A stretch of DNA of 64,000 nucleotides from Sphaerotilus montanus (GTDB lineage: Bacteria > Pseudomonadota > Gammaproteobacteria > Burkholderiales > Burkholderiaceae_C), in assembly GCF_013410775.1 (NCBI RefSeq), contig NZ_JACCFH010000001.1, positions 1,922,001 through 1,986,000 of the forward strand, in the 5' to 3' direction. Under the pieces are notes generated by a model. The model saw only the letters and a program-made list of their open reading frames with translations. It did not search any database and was not told the origin of the DNA. Below, one piece after another: positions 52,049 to 61,690 of the stretch (positions are counted from its first letter, which is position 1; every line of letters begins with the position of its first letter). Both the position numbers and the translations under genes were made by a program.

Positions 52049-52160
52049 CCCCCCTCCCGGCCTCCCCCCGCTGGGGGGAGGAGAACCGATGCGAGGCGAT
52101 CCGGTCTTGCGGTCTGACTGTCTTGCTCCCTCCCCCAGCGGGGGAGGGTTGGGGTGGGGG
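52049..52160. repeat. Inverted pair of GC-rich palindromic repeats
   Basis: Two copies of a CCCCC-(A/G)GC-GGGGG type element, about 36 bases each (52049-52084 and 52125-52160), are in opposite orientation around a 40-base spacer. Each can fold on itself and the two can pair with each other. They fill the gap between the Gfo/Idh and DUF1479 genes. The unit resembles intergenic repeats common in Burkholderiales genomes. Confidence 0.65.
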
Positions 52161-53134
52161 TTTCGGTCAATCGATCTGCTGCGCCCGGCCATTGGCCGCG
52201 CTGGACAGGGCGGCCAGCGCGACGGCCAGCGAGCGTTCGCCGTCTGCGCCGCTGGCCAGTGGGGCGCCCTGGCCGGCGCAGGCGCGCACGAAGGCGTCGC
52301 AGCCGATCTCGTACAGGTCGACCTTGGGCGCCGGAACCTCGCGCTCGCCGCTGGTGTCGCGCAGCCACAGCCGGCCGCCGCCGTCCTGCGTCAGCGAGCC
52401 TTCGGCGTAGAGCGCGCCCTCGGTGCCGAGCACATGCAGCCGGGTCGCAGCGTGTTTGGCGACGAAGGACTCGTGGGTCTGCGCCAGCACGCCGCCGTCG
52501 AATTCGAGCAGGCTCATCGCGCTGTCCTCGACCTGGCCCTGGCCGAGGCCGTGCTGGCGGGTGACGGTGGTGATGCGGCGCGGCTCGGTCTGCAGCAGGA
52601 AGCGCAGCAGGTCGCCGTCGTGGACGAGGATGTCCAGCACCACGCCGCCGCCCGCGCCGGGGGCGTCGATCCGCCAGCCCTGCAGGTGCGGCGGCAGGTA
52701 GACCGCGTGCGAGACCTGCACGCCGTGGACGCGGCCGATGGCGCCGTCGGCGATCATCTGGCGCACTTGGCCGTGCAGCGCCGAGGCGCGCAGGTGGTGG
52801 TTGGTGCCGAGCACGCGGCCCCGGGCCTCGGCGCGCTCGATCATCGCCGCGGCGTCCGCCAGCGACATCGCCAGCGGTTTCTCGCACAGGACGTGGCAGC
52901 CGGCGTCGAGCGCGGCCAGCGTCTGCGCGGCGTGCTGCTCGTTGGTGGAGCTGATGTAGACGGCGTCCAGCCCGAGCGCGAGCAGCTCGCTCAGGTCGGT
53001 GTGGGCGCTGGCGAGGCCCTGCTGCTCGGCGAACTGCTGCGCGCGCGGGGCGCTGCGCGAGCAGACGGCGACCAGCTCCTGCCCGGCGATCTTGCGCAGC
53101 GACGGGATGACCCGCTCGGCGATGTTTGTCCTGG

Positions 53135-54342
<1,208 letters not shown>

Positions 54343-54628
54343 CTATCGGTGTGTGCGAAATCATTAGACCAGGACAGTTGCTTGCTCCGATGAAACCCCA
54401 GCGCATGGTGTGTGTCCTCGCATGTCTTGACTTGATGCCGAGGATGCTAGGGCGCGGCGTGCGGGGAGGGCAGCGCACTTTCCCGTGGGGGAGTCAGCGT
54501 TGGGAGCGAAACAAGCGGGGCGGGGCGTCGGGTGCTCTTGGCTACCCGATCTCAGGAAGCCTTGGTGTTCGAGTCCACTGTAGCGGCCCAGCCAGCAGGT
54601 GCCACCGCCGCGCCGATGGCCTGTTGGT

Positions 54629-54946
54629 TCAAGCCACGCCTGCGTGCAACTGAACCCCTAGAGCCTTGGTGACCTTGAGGATGGTGGCGAAGCTGGGGTT
54701 GCCGTTTTCGCTGAGTGCCTTGTAAAGGCTTTCACGACTCAGTCCAGCCTCTTTTGCCACCTGCGCCATGCCTTTGGCGCGAGCAATGTCGCCGAGTGCA
54801 CGCGCGATGCCCGCGATGTCGTCTGGTGCTTCTGTCAGCCAGGCGTCGAGGTACGCGGCCATTTCTTCGGGCGTACGCAGTTGCTCTGCGACATCGTAGG
54901 CCACCGTCTTGGTTGCCGATGGGATGTTCTTGCTGGACTGGGGCAT
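54629..54946 (-). CDS. Antitoxin with HTH domain (HigA/addiction-module antidote type)
   Basis: A 105-residue protein. The first half (KTVAYDVAEQLRTPEEMAAYLDAWL) is the toxin-contact region and the second half an XRE-type HTH (MAQVAKEAGLSRESLYKALSENGNPSFATILKVTKALG). It matches the antidote family paired with short RelE-like toxins. It begins 5 bases after the toxin stop, in toxin-first order. It should also repress the pair through the palindrome at 55253-55270. Confidence 0.92.
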   Translation of the reverse strand: MPQSSKNIPSATKTVAYDVAEQLRTPEEMAAYLDAWLTEAPDDIAGIARALGDIARAKGMAQVAKEAGLSRESLYKALSENGNPSFATILKVTKALGVQLHAGVA

Positions 54947-54951
54947 GGCCG

Positions 54952-55245
54952 TTACTCCTGAAGGTTGCGCATGAGGTCCTGCGCGAGGGTGATGTCGCTT
55001 TGCTGGCTGGACTTGTCTCCGCCAACGAGAAGGATGATCAGTTCATCGCCCCGCTGCGTGTAGTACACCCGGTAGCCGGGTCCAACATCGATTTTCAGCT
55101 CCGAGACGCCGCCCGCGAGGTTGCGGTGCTGGCCTGGATTGCCGTGGGCCAGGCGATCAACGCGCATCTGGATGCGTGCACGTGCGGCGCGATCCTTGAG
55201 GGCATTGATCCAATCGCGGTACAGCTCTGTGGTACGGATACGCAT
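54952..55245 (-). CDS. RelE/ParE-superfamily toxin (HigB/Gp49-like)
   Basis: A 97-residue toxin: YRDWINALKDRAARARIQMRVDRLAHGNPG at the start and GPGYRVYYTQRGDELIILLVGGDKSSQ for the core strands, typical of addiction modules that cut mRNA on ribosomes. The catalytic residues cannot be assigned with certainty. The start is 7 bases from the operator palindrome. The pair lies between a lacI-type gene and the Gfo/Idh gene and looks like an insertion into the sugar module. Confidence 0.9.
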   Translation of the reverse strand: MRIRTTELYRDWINALKDRAARARIQMRVDRLAHGNPGQHRNLAGGVSELKIDVGPGYRVYYTQRGDELIILLVGGDKSSQQSDITLAQDLMRNLQE

Positions 55246-55252
55246 GGCAAAC

Positions 55253-55270
55253 TGTATCCCATGGGATACA
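55253..55270. promoter_or_regulatory. Toxin-antitoxin operator, 18-bp perfect palindrome
   Basis: TGTATCCCATGGGATACA lies directly before the toxin gene. Its position and perfect symmetry fit autoregulation by the antitoxin or toxin-antitoxin complex. Confidence 0.7.
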
Positions 55271-55309
55271 ACGCGTCAATCGTCTACCGCCATCATGCGG
55301 CGCCGATCC

Positions 55310-56290
55310 TCACCCCGAACTCTCCCGCACCATCAACTCCACCCCCATCACCATCTCCTGCGGCATCGCCCCACCCCCCACGAGCATCTCCACCCCCGTG
55401 CGCCCCAGCTCCTGCTTGTCCACGCGCAGCGTGGTGAGCGGGATGGCGCCGTAGCGGGCGGCCGGGATGTCGTCGAAGCCGACAAAAGCGATGTCTTCCG
55501 GGATGCGCAGCCCGGCGTCCAGGCACACCCGCATCGCCGCCAGCGCCGCGCTGTCGTTGTAGGCGAACACGGCGTCCGGCCGCAATCGCCGGCGCAGCAG
55601 CGTGCGCATGGCCGCCGCCGCCCCTTCCGCGTCATCCATCCCCGGCGGCGCGAGCGCTTCCAGATCAGGATCGGCCAGCACCCCCGCCTCGAACAAGGCG
55701 CGCCGGTAGCCCCGGCTGCGCTCGCGGATGCTGAAGTGCGCCAGCGAGCCGGCGATGTAGGCGATGCGCTGTCGGCCGAGGTCGAGCAAATGGCGCGTGG
55801 CCTGGTAGCCGCCGCCGGTGTTGTCCGGGTTGACGGCGGCGCAGCCGGGAATCCAGCCATCGACCAGCACCAGCGGCAGCCCCAGGTCGGTCAGTTGCGC
55901 CAGCACCTCGTCCTCGAAGTAGCCCGCCACCAGCAGCGCATCGGGCTCGTGCAGCTTGAGCAGCTTGCCCACCGCGTCGCCCTGCCGCGCGCTCAGCAGC
56001 GTGGGCGCCACGCCGAACTGGCGGCAGCCCTCCTCGACACCGTGCATCACCTCGGCGAAGAAGGGGTTCACGGCGAAGTTGCTGTGGTGCCGGTGGATCA
56101 GGAACACCAGCCGCGGCGCCTTGCCCGAGCGCAGCCGCGACAGGTCGTAGCCGAGGTCCGCGGCCACCTGGCGGACATGGCGGCGCGTCTCGTCGGACAG
56201 GCCGCGCTGGTTCTTCAGCGCACGCGAGACGGTGCCGACCGACACGCCCGCGGCGTTGGCGATGTCGCGGACGGTGACATCGCCGCTCAT
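55310..56290 (-). CDS. LacI-family repressor
   Basis: A 326-residue regulator. The HTH is at 4-50 (VTVRDIANAAGVSVGTVSRALKNQRGLSDETRRHV); the periplasmic-binding-protein-like sensor domain follows (about 60-326) with FGVAPTLLSARQGD and GFDDIPAARYGAIPLTTLRVDKQELG. It responds to a sugar. Its ATG overlaps the stop of the aldose epimerase gene (ATGA, 56290-56287), and a matching 19-bp palindrome lies before that gene. Confidence 0.92.
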   Translation of the reverse strand: MSGDVTVRDIANAAGVSVGTVSRALKNQRGLSDETRRHVRQVAADLGYDLSRLRSGKAPRLVFLIHRHHSNFAVNPFFAEVMHGVEEGCRQFGVAPTLLSARQGDAVGKLLKLHEPDALLVAGYFEDEVLAQLTDLGLPLVLVDGWIPGCAAVNPDNTGGGYQATRHLLDLGRQRIAYIAGSLAHFSIRERSRGYRRALFEAGVLADPDLEALAPPGMDDAEGAAAAMRTLLRRRLRPDAVFAYNDSAALAAMRVCLDAGLRIPEDIAFVGFDDIPAARYGAIPLTTLRVDKQELGRTGVEMLVGGGAMPQEMVMGVELMVRESSG

Positions 56291-57318
56291 GGCTGGCACT
56301 CCGCGGCGGACAGCGGGCGGGCGCTGAACCGGCTGCGCACGACGAGCGGCTGGCCGGGCGTGAGCGTCAGGCCGGTGCGGGCGGACAGCGGGTGATCGGC
56401 CGGCGGCGCAGCGACCCGGCCCAGATCGAACACGCCGGACACCGGTTCGACCCCGAGCGCCAAGTGCCGGCCATTCCACGGCGGATACAGCCGACCCCGG
56501 TGGCTGACCCAGAGCATCAGGTCCGGCAGCAGCGCGCGGTCCCAGTCCAGCGCCAGCGCCCAGCCGCAGTCCAGATAGCGGGCGGTGACGGGGCCGCCGA
56601 GCGCCATCAACTGCAGCAGGTCCTCGCTGTCCTGCGACTGCGGGAAGCGGGTGAGGTCGGCGGACGGGCCGTCGGTGGCGGGCACGGCGTCGAGCCGGTC
56701 GAAGCGCTGGTCCGGCGCCAGCCGCGAACGGCCGGGCTCGGCCGGCACCGGGTAGCTCAGACCGGGGCCATGTGGCGGCAGGTCGAGTGCAACGCGGCCG
56801 GCATCGAGCCGCAGCGTGGGGTGCAGGGCGACGGGCAGCGTGCAGGGAACCCGCGCCTCGATGCACAGGCTGAGGTCGACCACGGCTGCGTCGGGCTGCG
56901 CGCGCACCGTCCGGGTCAGCCGCGCGATCGGGTCGGCCGCGGGCAGGGCGATCGTCAGCGCCAGGGTGTGCGGATCGTCGGTGGCGAGCCAGGTCCAGTC
57001 GTGGTGGGCGCTGTAACCGTGGCCCCAGCCGTCGTGCGGGGTGCGGGCGGACCAGCTGGCGGGCAGATCCGCCGGCCGGTCCGTGCGGCCGAAGGGCACA
57101 CACGGCCAGTCACCCCGCAGGCCGCGCATCAGGCCGACCTGCGCCGCGCCGATCGGCTCGGCGTGCCAGGGCGCGATCTGCATCGGCGAGAAATCCGGCT
57201 GCCCCGGGGCCGTGAAGACCACCGGCGCCAGCATCGCCCCCAGACGGTGCAGGGTCAGGCGGCCGTGGGGCCAGTCGATGGATCGGGCGTCGGCAGGGGG
57301 CTCGGCAGGGAAAAACAT
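56287..57318 (-). CDS. Aldose 1-epimerase (galactose mutarotase) family protein
   Basis: A 343-residue beta-sandwich protein of the mutarotase superfamily. Segments LMRGLRGDWPCVPFG (about 63-77), HGYSAHHDWTWL (about 99-110), PVALHPTLRLD with a His (about 161-171) and LALGVEPVSGVFDLG with Glu (about 285-299) cover the substrate site. These enzymes interconvert sugar anomers. It is the first gene of a leftward operon with lacI and has a LacI-type operator 46 bases before its start. Confidence 0.85.
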   Translation of the reverse strand: MFFPAEPPADARSIDWPHGRLTLHRLGAMLAPVVFTAPGQPDFSPMQIAPWHAEPIGAAQVGLMRGLRGDWPCVPFGRTDRPADLPASWSARTPHDGWGHGYSAHHDWTWLATDDPHTLALTIALPAADPIARLTRTVRAQPDAAVVDLSLCIEARVPCTLPVALHPTLRLDAGRVALDLPPHGPGLSYPVPAEPGRSRLAPDQRFDRLDAVPATDGPSADLTRFPQSQDSEDLLQLMALGGPVTARYLDCGWALALDWDRALLPDLMLWVSHRGRLYPPWNGRHLALGVEPVSGVFDLGRVAAPPADHPLSARTGLTLTPGQPLVVRSRFSARPLSAAECQP

Positions 57319-57363
57319 GGGCTCGAACTCTGGTATTCCGGGAGTTCAAGTGTAGAAAATGCA

Positions 57364-57382
57364 GATCGTTTAGTAAACGATC
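57364..57382. promoter_or_regulatory. LacI-type operator, 19-bp perfect palindrome
   Basis: GATCGTTTA and TAAACGATC are exact reverse complements around a central G. It is AT-rich for this genome and lies before the epimerase-lacI pair. LacI-family proteins usually bind 16-20 bp palindromes of this form; the odd-centred symmetry suggests a regulator of the GalR/PurR spacing class other than CG-centred ones. Confidence 0.65.
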
Positions 57383-57518
57383 CTGCGTTCATTCTTGTTT
57401 CTTCGGGGTCGCTGATGCGCTGTCATCCCCAAGATTAACTCGTGCGTTGTCAGCGGTATCAATAAGTTCACCTTCAAGCGACATTCGGCATGTCACCGGA
57501 AGATGTGAAAAAACCCCG

Positions 57519-57695
57519 ATGAGTCCTACCGCCATGAAGCACCTTCTCCGCACCGACCATCCCGCCCCGCGCCGCCTGCCGATGCAGGAGCGCCAGACCG
57601 AAAAGGGTCGCAAGCAGGAAACGTTCGACTACGGCCGCATCGGCTGTGACCAGCGCAGCATGGCCTTCGCCCTGCGCATGGACCGCAAGCGCTGA
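57519..57695 (+). CDS. Small basic hypothetical protein
   Basis: A 58-residue frame (MSPTAMKHLLRTDH...) rich in Arg, Lys and Gln, without a membrane segment. A second ATG at 57534 is possible. No family was recognised. It is kept because codon use looks genuine (G/C third positions), it fills an otherwise empty gap, and a GGAAG lies upstream. It may be spurious. Confidence 0.4.
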   Translation: MSPTAMKHLLRTDHPAPRRLPMQERQTEKGRKQETFDYGRIGCDQRSMAFALRMDRKR

Positions 57696-57884
57696 TCCTG
57701 TCAGCCGCACAGGCGCGGCCAGTATCGCGCCCATCGGCCCCAGGGACATTGCCGCTCTGTAAAAGCGCGCAAAGTTGTCCCTGGTGACGAAAATTCCCCC
57801 GAATCAAGGTATTCTCGTGTGACCAGTGTTACGACATGGATCTGATGTAGACCAGTCGTGACAAGTCTTCAGGAGGAGCCCGTC

Positions 57885-58142
57885 ATGAAGTACCACAGGC
57901 GCATCCGCTGGTCGGAGCTGTTCACCACCTCGACCGGTCTGGCCCGGTTGTTCCTGGTGGTGATGGTGTGTCCCGCTGTCATGCTGGCCGCGGCGCTGGC
58001 ATCGATCGTGATGACGCTGGTCGGGTCGCTGTCCATGCTGGGGTTCACCCCGCGTCAGCCGCGCGCACCCTGGCGCACGGCGAGCGAGATGATCGGCACG
58101 GTGCTGGCCCGTGCCCTGGGTCGTCAGGGCTTCACCACCTGA
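57885..58142 (+). CDS. Small inner-membrane hypothetical protein
   Basis: An 85-residue protein with one long hydrophobic segment (about 18-52: GLARLFLVVMVCPAVMLAAALASIVMTLVGSL), likely one hairpin or one long helix, between basic ends. A strong AGGAGG lies 8 bases before the ATG, so it is very likely translated. No known family was recognised. It converges with a YceI gene that ends 7 bases away. Confidence 0.65.
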   Translation: MKYHRRIRWSELFTTSTGLARLFLVVMVCPAVMLAAALASIVMTLVGSLSMLGFTPRQPRAPWRTASEMIGTVLARALGRQGFTT

Positions 58143-58149
58143 CCACGGC

Positions 58150-58725
58150 TCACTGCTTGACGGCTTCGACCTGGACCACCAGGCGCATGTCGTCCGAGAA
58201 GCCGTAGTTGATGCCATAGCTGGCGCCCCACTGGCTGCGCTTGATGGTGGCTTCGAAATCGCCGCCACACACTTCGCGCTTGATGATCGGGCTCATGTAG
58301 CAGTTGAACTTGGTCGCCTTCAGCGTGACCGGGTTCGTCTTGCCCATCAGCGTGAACTGGCCGGTGACTTCCTTGACCTTGTCGCCCTCGAACACGAACT
58401 TGTCGCTGACGAAGCGCGCGGTCGGGTGGGCGGCGACGTTCAGGATCTCGGCGCTCTTCAGGTGGCCGTCGAACGGGGCGGTGCCGGTGTTGATCGACGT
58501 GGTGTCGATGGTGATGTCCACCTTGCCGGACTTGCCGGCGCGGTCGAACTGGACCGTGCCTTCCTTCTTGTCGAAGCGACCGCGGTTGGTCGAGGTGCCG
58601 AAGTGGTCGATCTCGAAGGTGACGAAGGTGTGCGTCGGCTCGATCGCGTAGGTGGCGCTCTGGGCCTGGGCGGCGGAGGCGAACAGGACGGGCACCAGGG
58701 CCAGGGCGAGCAGGGTCTTCTTCAT
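58150..58725 (-). CDS. YceI-family periplasmic protein
   Basis: A 191-residue YceI protein with a signal peptide cleaved after AAQA (about 22). The lipocalin-like barrel shows YAIEPTHTFVTFEIDHFGTS at the start and GDFEATIKRSQWGASYGI near the end. YceI proteins bind polyisoprenoids such as ubiquinone precursors and are induced by base or osmotic stress. It is downstream of a second yceI gene and a cytochrome b gene on the same strand. Confidence 0.92.
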   Translation of the reverse strand: MKKTLLALALVPVLFASAAQAQSATYAIEPTHTFVTFEIDHFGTSTNRGRFDKKEGTVQFDRAGKSGKVDITIDTTSINTGTAPFDGHLKSAEILNVAAHPTARFVSDKFVFEGDKVKEVTGQFTLMGKTNPVTLKATKFNCYMSPIIKREVCGGDFEATIKRSQWGASYGINYGFSDDMRLVVQVEAVKQ

Positions 58726-58768
58726 GGGAGGGTTTCCTTCAGGGTTGGTGAGGAGCAATTCAGGACGT

Positions 58769-59341
58769 TCAGAGCGCAGGCACGCCGCTCAGCAGCAGCT
58801 TGAACTTGACCTGCACGTCGTTGGCGACCATCGACGTGTCGGCCCATTCGCCTTCGCCGATCTTGAATTCGAGGCGCTTGAGGGTGAAGCCACCGGTGGC
58901 CGTGGTGGCGCCGCCCGCCTGGGTCAGCGCGACCGGGACCACGACGGTCTGCGTGCTGCCCTTGATGGCGAGCTTGCCGGTGACCTCGAACTTGCCGCCG
59001 CCGACGGCCTTGATCGCGCTGGACTGGAAGGTGGCCTGCGGGAACTTGGTCACGCCCAGCCAGGTCGGTTTGACCACTTCGGCGTCGGTCTCGGGCGCGC
59101 CGAAGGAGGCGCTGCCGGTGTCGATGGTGAAGCTGACCTTGCCGGCCTCGGGCTTCTTCGGGTCGAAGGCGACCTGTGCGTCGAACTTGCGGAACTTGCC
59201 CTCGACGGGCACGCCCATCTGCTTGCTGACGAAGCCCATCTCGCTCTTGGCGGCATCGAGCTTCTGCTGGGCGAGGACGGGCTGGCTGACCAGCACGAGG
59301 AAGGCGGTGGCGGCGAGCGCCGCGGTGCTGAACGTGTTCAT
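58769..59341 (-). CDS. YceI-family periplasmic protein
   Basis: A 190-residue YceI paralogue with a signal peptide (cleavage after VLAQ, about 25). It has KSEMGFVSKQMGVPVEGKFRKFDA, SFTIDTGSA and FKIGEGEWADTS. It differs markedly from the neighbour at 58150, so the two probably bind different lipids. It begins 28 bases after the cytochrome b gene. Confidence 0.92.
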   Translation of the reverse strand: MNTFSTAALAATAFLVLVSQPVLAQQKLDAAKSEMGFVSKQMGVPVEGKFRKFDAQVAFDPKKPEAGKVSFTIDTGSASFGAPETDAEVVKPTWLGVTKFPQATFQSSAIKAVGGGKFEVTGKLAIKGSTQTVVVPVALTQAGGATTATGGFTLKRLEFKIGEGEWADTSMVANDVQVKFKLLLSGVPAL

Positions 59342-59369
59342 GGGAACGCTCCGAAACAGGTGAGAGGGC

Positions 59370-59930
59370 TCAGACCGGGCCGATGCCCATGCGGCCGAGC
59401 AGGCGGTCGCGGTCGATGAACTGGTGCTTGAGTGCGGCGCCGACGTGGGCCAGGACCAGCGCGGCCAGCGCGAACGCGGTGAGTTCGTGGAAGGGCTTGA
59501 TCGCCTCGGCCAGCGCCTTGTCCACCGGCACGAAGTCCGGCAGCGGCAGCACGCCGAACCACACGATCGGGAAGCCGGCGGCCGAGCTGTAGGCCCAGCC
59601 CGTCAGCGGCACCGCGAAGAACAGCCCGTACATCAGGTGGTGCGTGGCGTGGAAGGCGGTGGTCTGCCAGCCGGGCATCGCGGCCTGGATGCGCGCCGGC
59701 AGGGCGGGCGGACGCTGCACCAGCCGCCACGCCAGCCGTGCGGCCGACAGCACGAGGATCGTCACGCCCGCCCACTTGTGCCAGTTGTAGAGCTTCAGGC
59801 GGGTCGGCGAGAACGGCAGCTCGTGCATGTAGATCCCCACGGCGAAGGAGCCGACCAGACCGAACGCCAGCAGCCAGTGCAAGGCGATCGACAGGCCGTG
59901 GTAGCGGGAGGAGGTGTTGCGCGTTGTCAT
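59370..59930 (-). CDS. Cytochrome b561-type membrane protein
   Basis: A 186-residue, four-helix di-heme cytochrome b (CybB-like). Likely heme His residues are in SIALHWLL (about 17), YNWHKWAG (about 51), HATHHLMYG (about 93-97) and LVLAHVGAALKHQF (about 161-168). It transfers electrons from quinol to a periplasmic acceptor; the two YceI proteins encoded next to it bind isoprenoid quinone-like ligands, a conserved pairing. Confidence 0.92.
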   Translation of the reverse strand: MTTRNTSSRYHGLSIALHWLLAFGLVGSFAVGIYMHELPFSPTRLKLYNWHKWAGVTILVLSAARLAWRLVQRPPALPARIQAAMPGWQTTAFHATHHLMYGLFFAVPLTGWAYSSAAGFPIVWFGVLPLPDFVPVDKALAEAIKPFHELTAFALAALVLAHVGAALKHQFIDRDRLLGRMGIGPV

Positions 59931-60017
59931 GGCCGCCAGTCTGCCGGGCCTTGCGCCAGCGCAAGTTCACCGGGCTTGACGCATGCGTAGCAAAAAGCTG
60001 AATGCCGGCGCGCAGGC

Positions 60018-60962
60018 TCAGCGCGCCGCCGCGCGCCAGCGGGCAACTTCGGTGTGGATCTGCGCCAGGTTGTCCAGCAGGGTCACGCCGGCCACGCCAC
60101 GGCGCAGCATGGCCGCCTGCGGCGTGCCCGCCCAGATCTCGACCGGGTCGGGCAACTGCGCGCGCAGGTCGGCCAGGTGGTCCAGGGACGACCCCACCGG
60201 ACTCAGCGACGAGAAGCTCAGCACGACCACCTGCGCCCGGTGTGCATGGGCAGCCAGCACCATGTCCTGGACAGGGGTCTGCCGGCCCAGGTTCATGCAG
60301 GCACAGCCTTCGACGGTGAACAGCGCCTCGGCCATCAGCAGCGCCAGACCGTGCTGCTCGTCCGGAAAGGTGGTCAGCAGCACGCGTGGCGCGCCGTCGG
60401 CCAGCGCTTCGGGCGCCGAGGCGATGGCCGAGCGCAGCACGGTCTCGATCGTCTCGCTGCACAGGTGCTCCTCGAAGATGGCGAGCTGCCCGCGCGACCA
60501 GGCCTGGCCGATCTCGACCAGCAGGGGCGTCACCACCTCGCCGACAAAGTGCCCCAGTCCGCGCCGCAGCAGCGATTGCATCAGCGCGCGGCGCAGCCCG
60601 GGCACGTCATGGGCCCGCAGCAGCGTGTAGAGCGCCTGCGGTTCGGCGCTCAGCGCCATGTCGTCGCGGGGGAGGGCGGTGGCGCTGCTGCCGCGACCGA
60701 GGTCGCCGATGGCCTGCAGGTCCTGCAGCGGCAGGCCGACCACCCGCCCGGGCCGCCAGCCGGCATCGAGCAGGCGCTTGATGTGGCGCAGCTGTTCGAC
60801 CTGGTCGAGGGGGTAGAGGCGCTCGCCGTTGCTGTCGCGCAGGGGGGCGGGAAAGCCATAGCGACGCTCCCACACCCGCAAGGTGTCCTTGCCGATGCGG
60901 GTGTCGCGTTCGACGGCGGCGATGGTCAGCATGTGCAGTGCGGCGGGTGCCCGGTCGTTCAT
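60018..60962 (-). CDS. MerR-family regulator with B12-binding domain (CarH/LitR-like)
   Basis: A 314-residue protein: a MerR winged HTH (about 11-80), a B12-dependent helix bundle (about 105-190) and a Rossmann B12 domain (about 193-305). The photoreceptor signature W-x9-E-H is present as W155 and E165-H166, which in CarH caps adenosylcobalamin. The lower axial ligand is probably H204 in DEQHGLA; the usual E-x-H-x-x-G motif has Ala in place of the last Gly. Such proteins repress carotenoid or photo-oxidative genes in the dark and release DNA when light breaks the Co-C bond. It is divergent from a glutathione peroxidase gene and upstream of the cytochrome b-YceI genes. Confidence 0.85.
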   Translation of the reverse strand: MNDRAPAALHMLTIAAVERDTRIGKDTLRVWERRYGFPAPLRDSNGERLYPLDQVEQLRHIKRLLDAGWRPGRVVGLPLQDLQAIGDLGRGSSATALPRDDMALSAEPQALYTLLRAHDVPGLRRALMQSLLRRGLGHFVGEVVTPLLVEIGQAWSRGQLAIFEEHLCSETIETVLRSAIASAPEALADGAPRVLLTTFPDEQHGLALLMAEALFTVEGCACMNLGRQTPVQDMVLAAHAHRAQVVVLSFSSLSPVGSSLDHLADLRAQLPDPVEIWAGTPQAAMLRRGVAGVTLLDNLAQIHTEVARWRAAAR

Positions 60963-61047
60963 CAGGGGCTCCGAGTGTGCCGTACACCGAAACGGGGCCG
61001 GCTGCAGCGTCTGCCGCTGTCAACCCGGTGTCTCTGGTGTGTCTTGG

Positions 61048-61084
61048 ACAAATGCTTGTTAAATTCCATGATGAGGCCTAATAT
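61048..61084 (+). promoter_or_regulatory. Promoter with inverted repeat before the glutathione peroxidase gene
   Basis: -35 TTGTTA (61056-61061) and -10 TAATAT (61079-61084) are 17 bases apart, 34 bases before the ATG. The inverted repeat ACAA-ATGC-TTGT (61048-61059) overlaps the -35, the expected position of a CarH/LitR-type repressor site. The region is shared with the divergent merR-B12 gene. Confidence 0.6.
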
Positions 61085-61117
61085 AAACCTCAATCCAACA
61101 TTTGCCCAAAACAAATC

Positions 61118-61690
61118 ATGTTCAAGGCACGGCAAGTTTCACGCGCTGCACACGCCCTCTGTGCCGTCGGACTGGTGGCGCTGATCGGCCCGGCACAGGC
61201 GGCGACCTGTCCGGCGCTGCTCGACCGCAGCGTGCCGCGCCTGCAGGACGAGCAGCCCCAGTCGCTGTGCCAGTACGCCGGCAAGGTGGTGCTGGTGGTG
61301 AACACGGCCAGCCAGTGCGGGTTCACGCCGCAGTACAAGGGACTCGAAGCCCTGTACGAGCGCCTGCGTGGCGAGGGGCTGGTGGTGCTGGGCTTTCCGT
61401 CGAACGACTTCGGCGGGCAGGAGCCGGGCTCGGCCACCGAGATCGCGGCGTTCTGCGAGAACCAGTTCGCCGTGAAGTTCCCGATGTTCAGCAAGGTGAC
61501 GGTCAAGGGCGACAAGGCCCATCCGCTCTATGCCGACCTGGCCAGGCGCTCGGGCAAGTCGCCGCTGTGGAACTTCCACAAGTACCTGGTCAGCCGCGAT
61601 GGCCAGACCGTGCGCAGCTACACCAGCCTGACCGAACCCGACGACGCCGCGCTGCTGCGCGATGTGCGGGCCATGCTGAGCGCGCGCTGA
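61118..61690 (+). CDS. Exported glutathione peroxidase
   Basis: A 190-residue thiol peroxidase of the glutathione peroxidase family. It has a signal peptide (AAHALCAVGLVALIGPAQAA, cleavage near 29), NTASQCGFTPQYKGLE with the peroxidatic Cys (about 67), FPSNDFGGQEPG with the catalytic Gln and WNFHKYLV with Trp/Asn. A periplasmic location is unusual for this mainly cytosolic family. It is divergent from the B12-type regulator and fits control by light or singlet oxygen stress. Confidence 0.9.
   Translation: MFKARQVSRAAHALCAVGLVALIGPAQAATCPALLDRSVPRLQDEQPQSLCQYAGKVVLVVNTASQCGFTPQYKGLEALYERLRGEGLVVLGFPSNDFGGQEPGSATEIAAFCENQFAVKFPMFSKVTVKGDKAHPLYADLARRSGKSPLWNFHKYLVSRDGQTVRSYTSLTEPDDAALLRDVRAMLSAR

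Noticed and set aside
54407-54628. tRNA or attachment-site remnant near a GTTCGAGTCC sequence
   Set aside because: Only a T-loop-like string is seen; no acceptor stem or anticodon arm can be formed around it.
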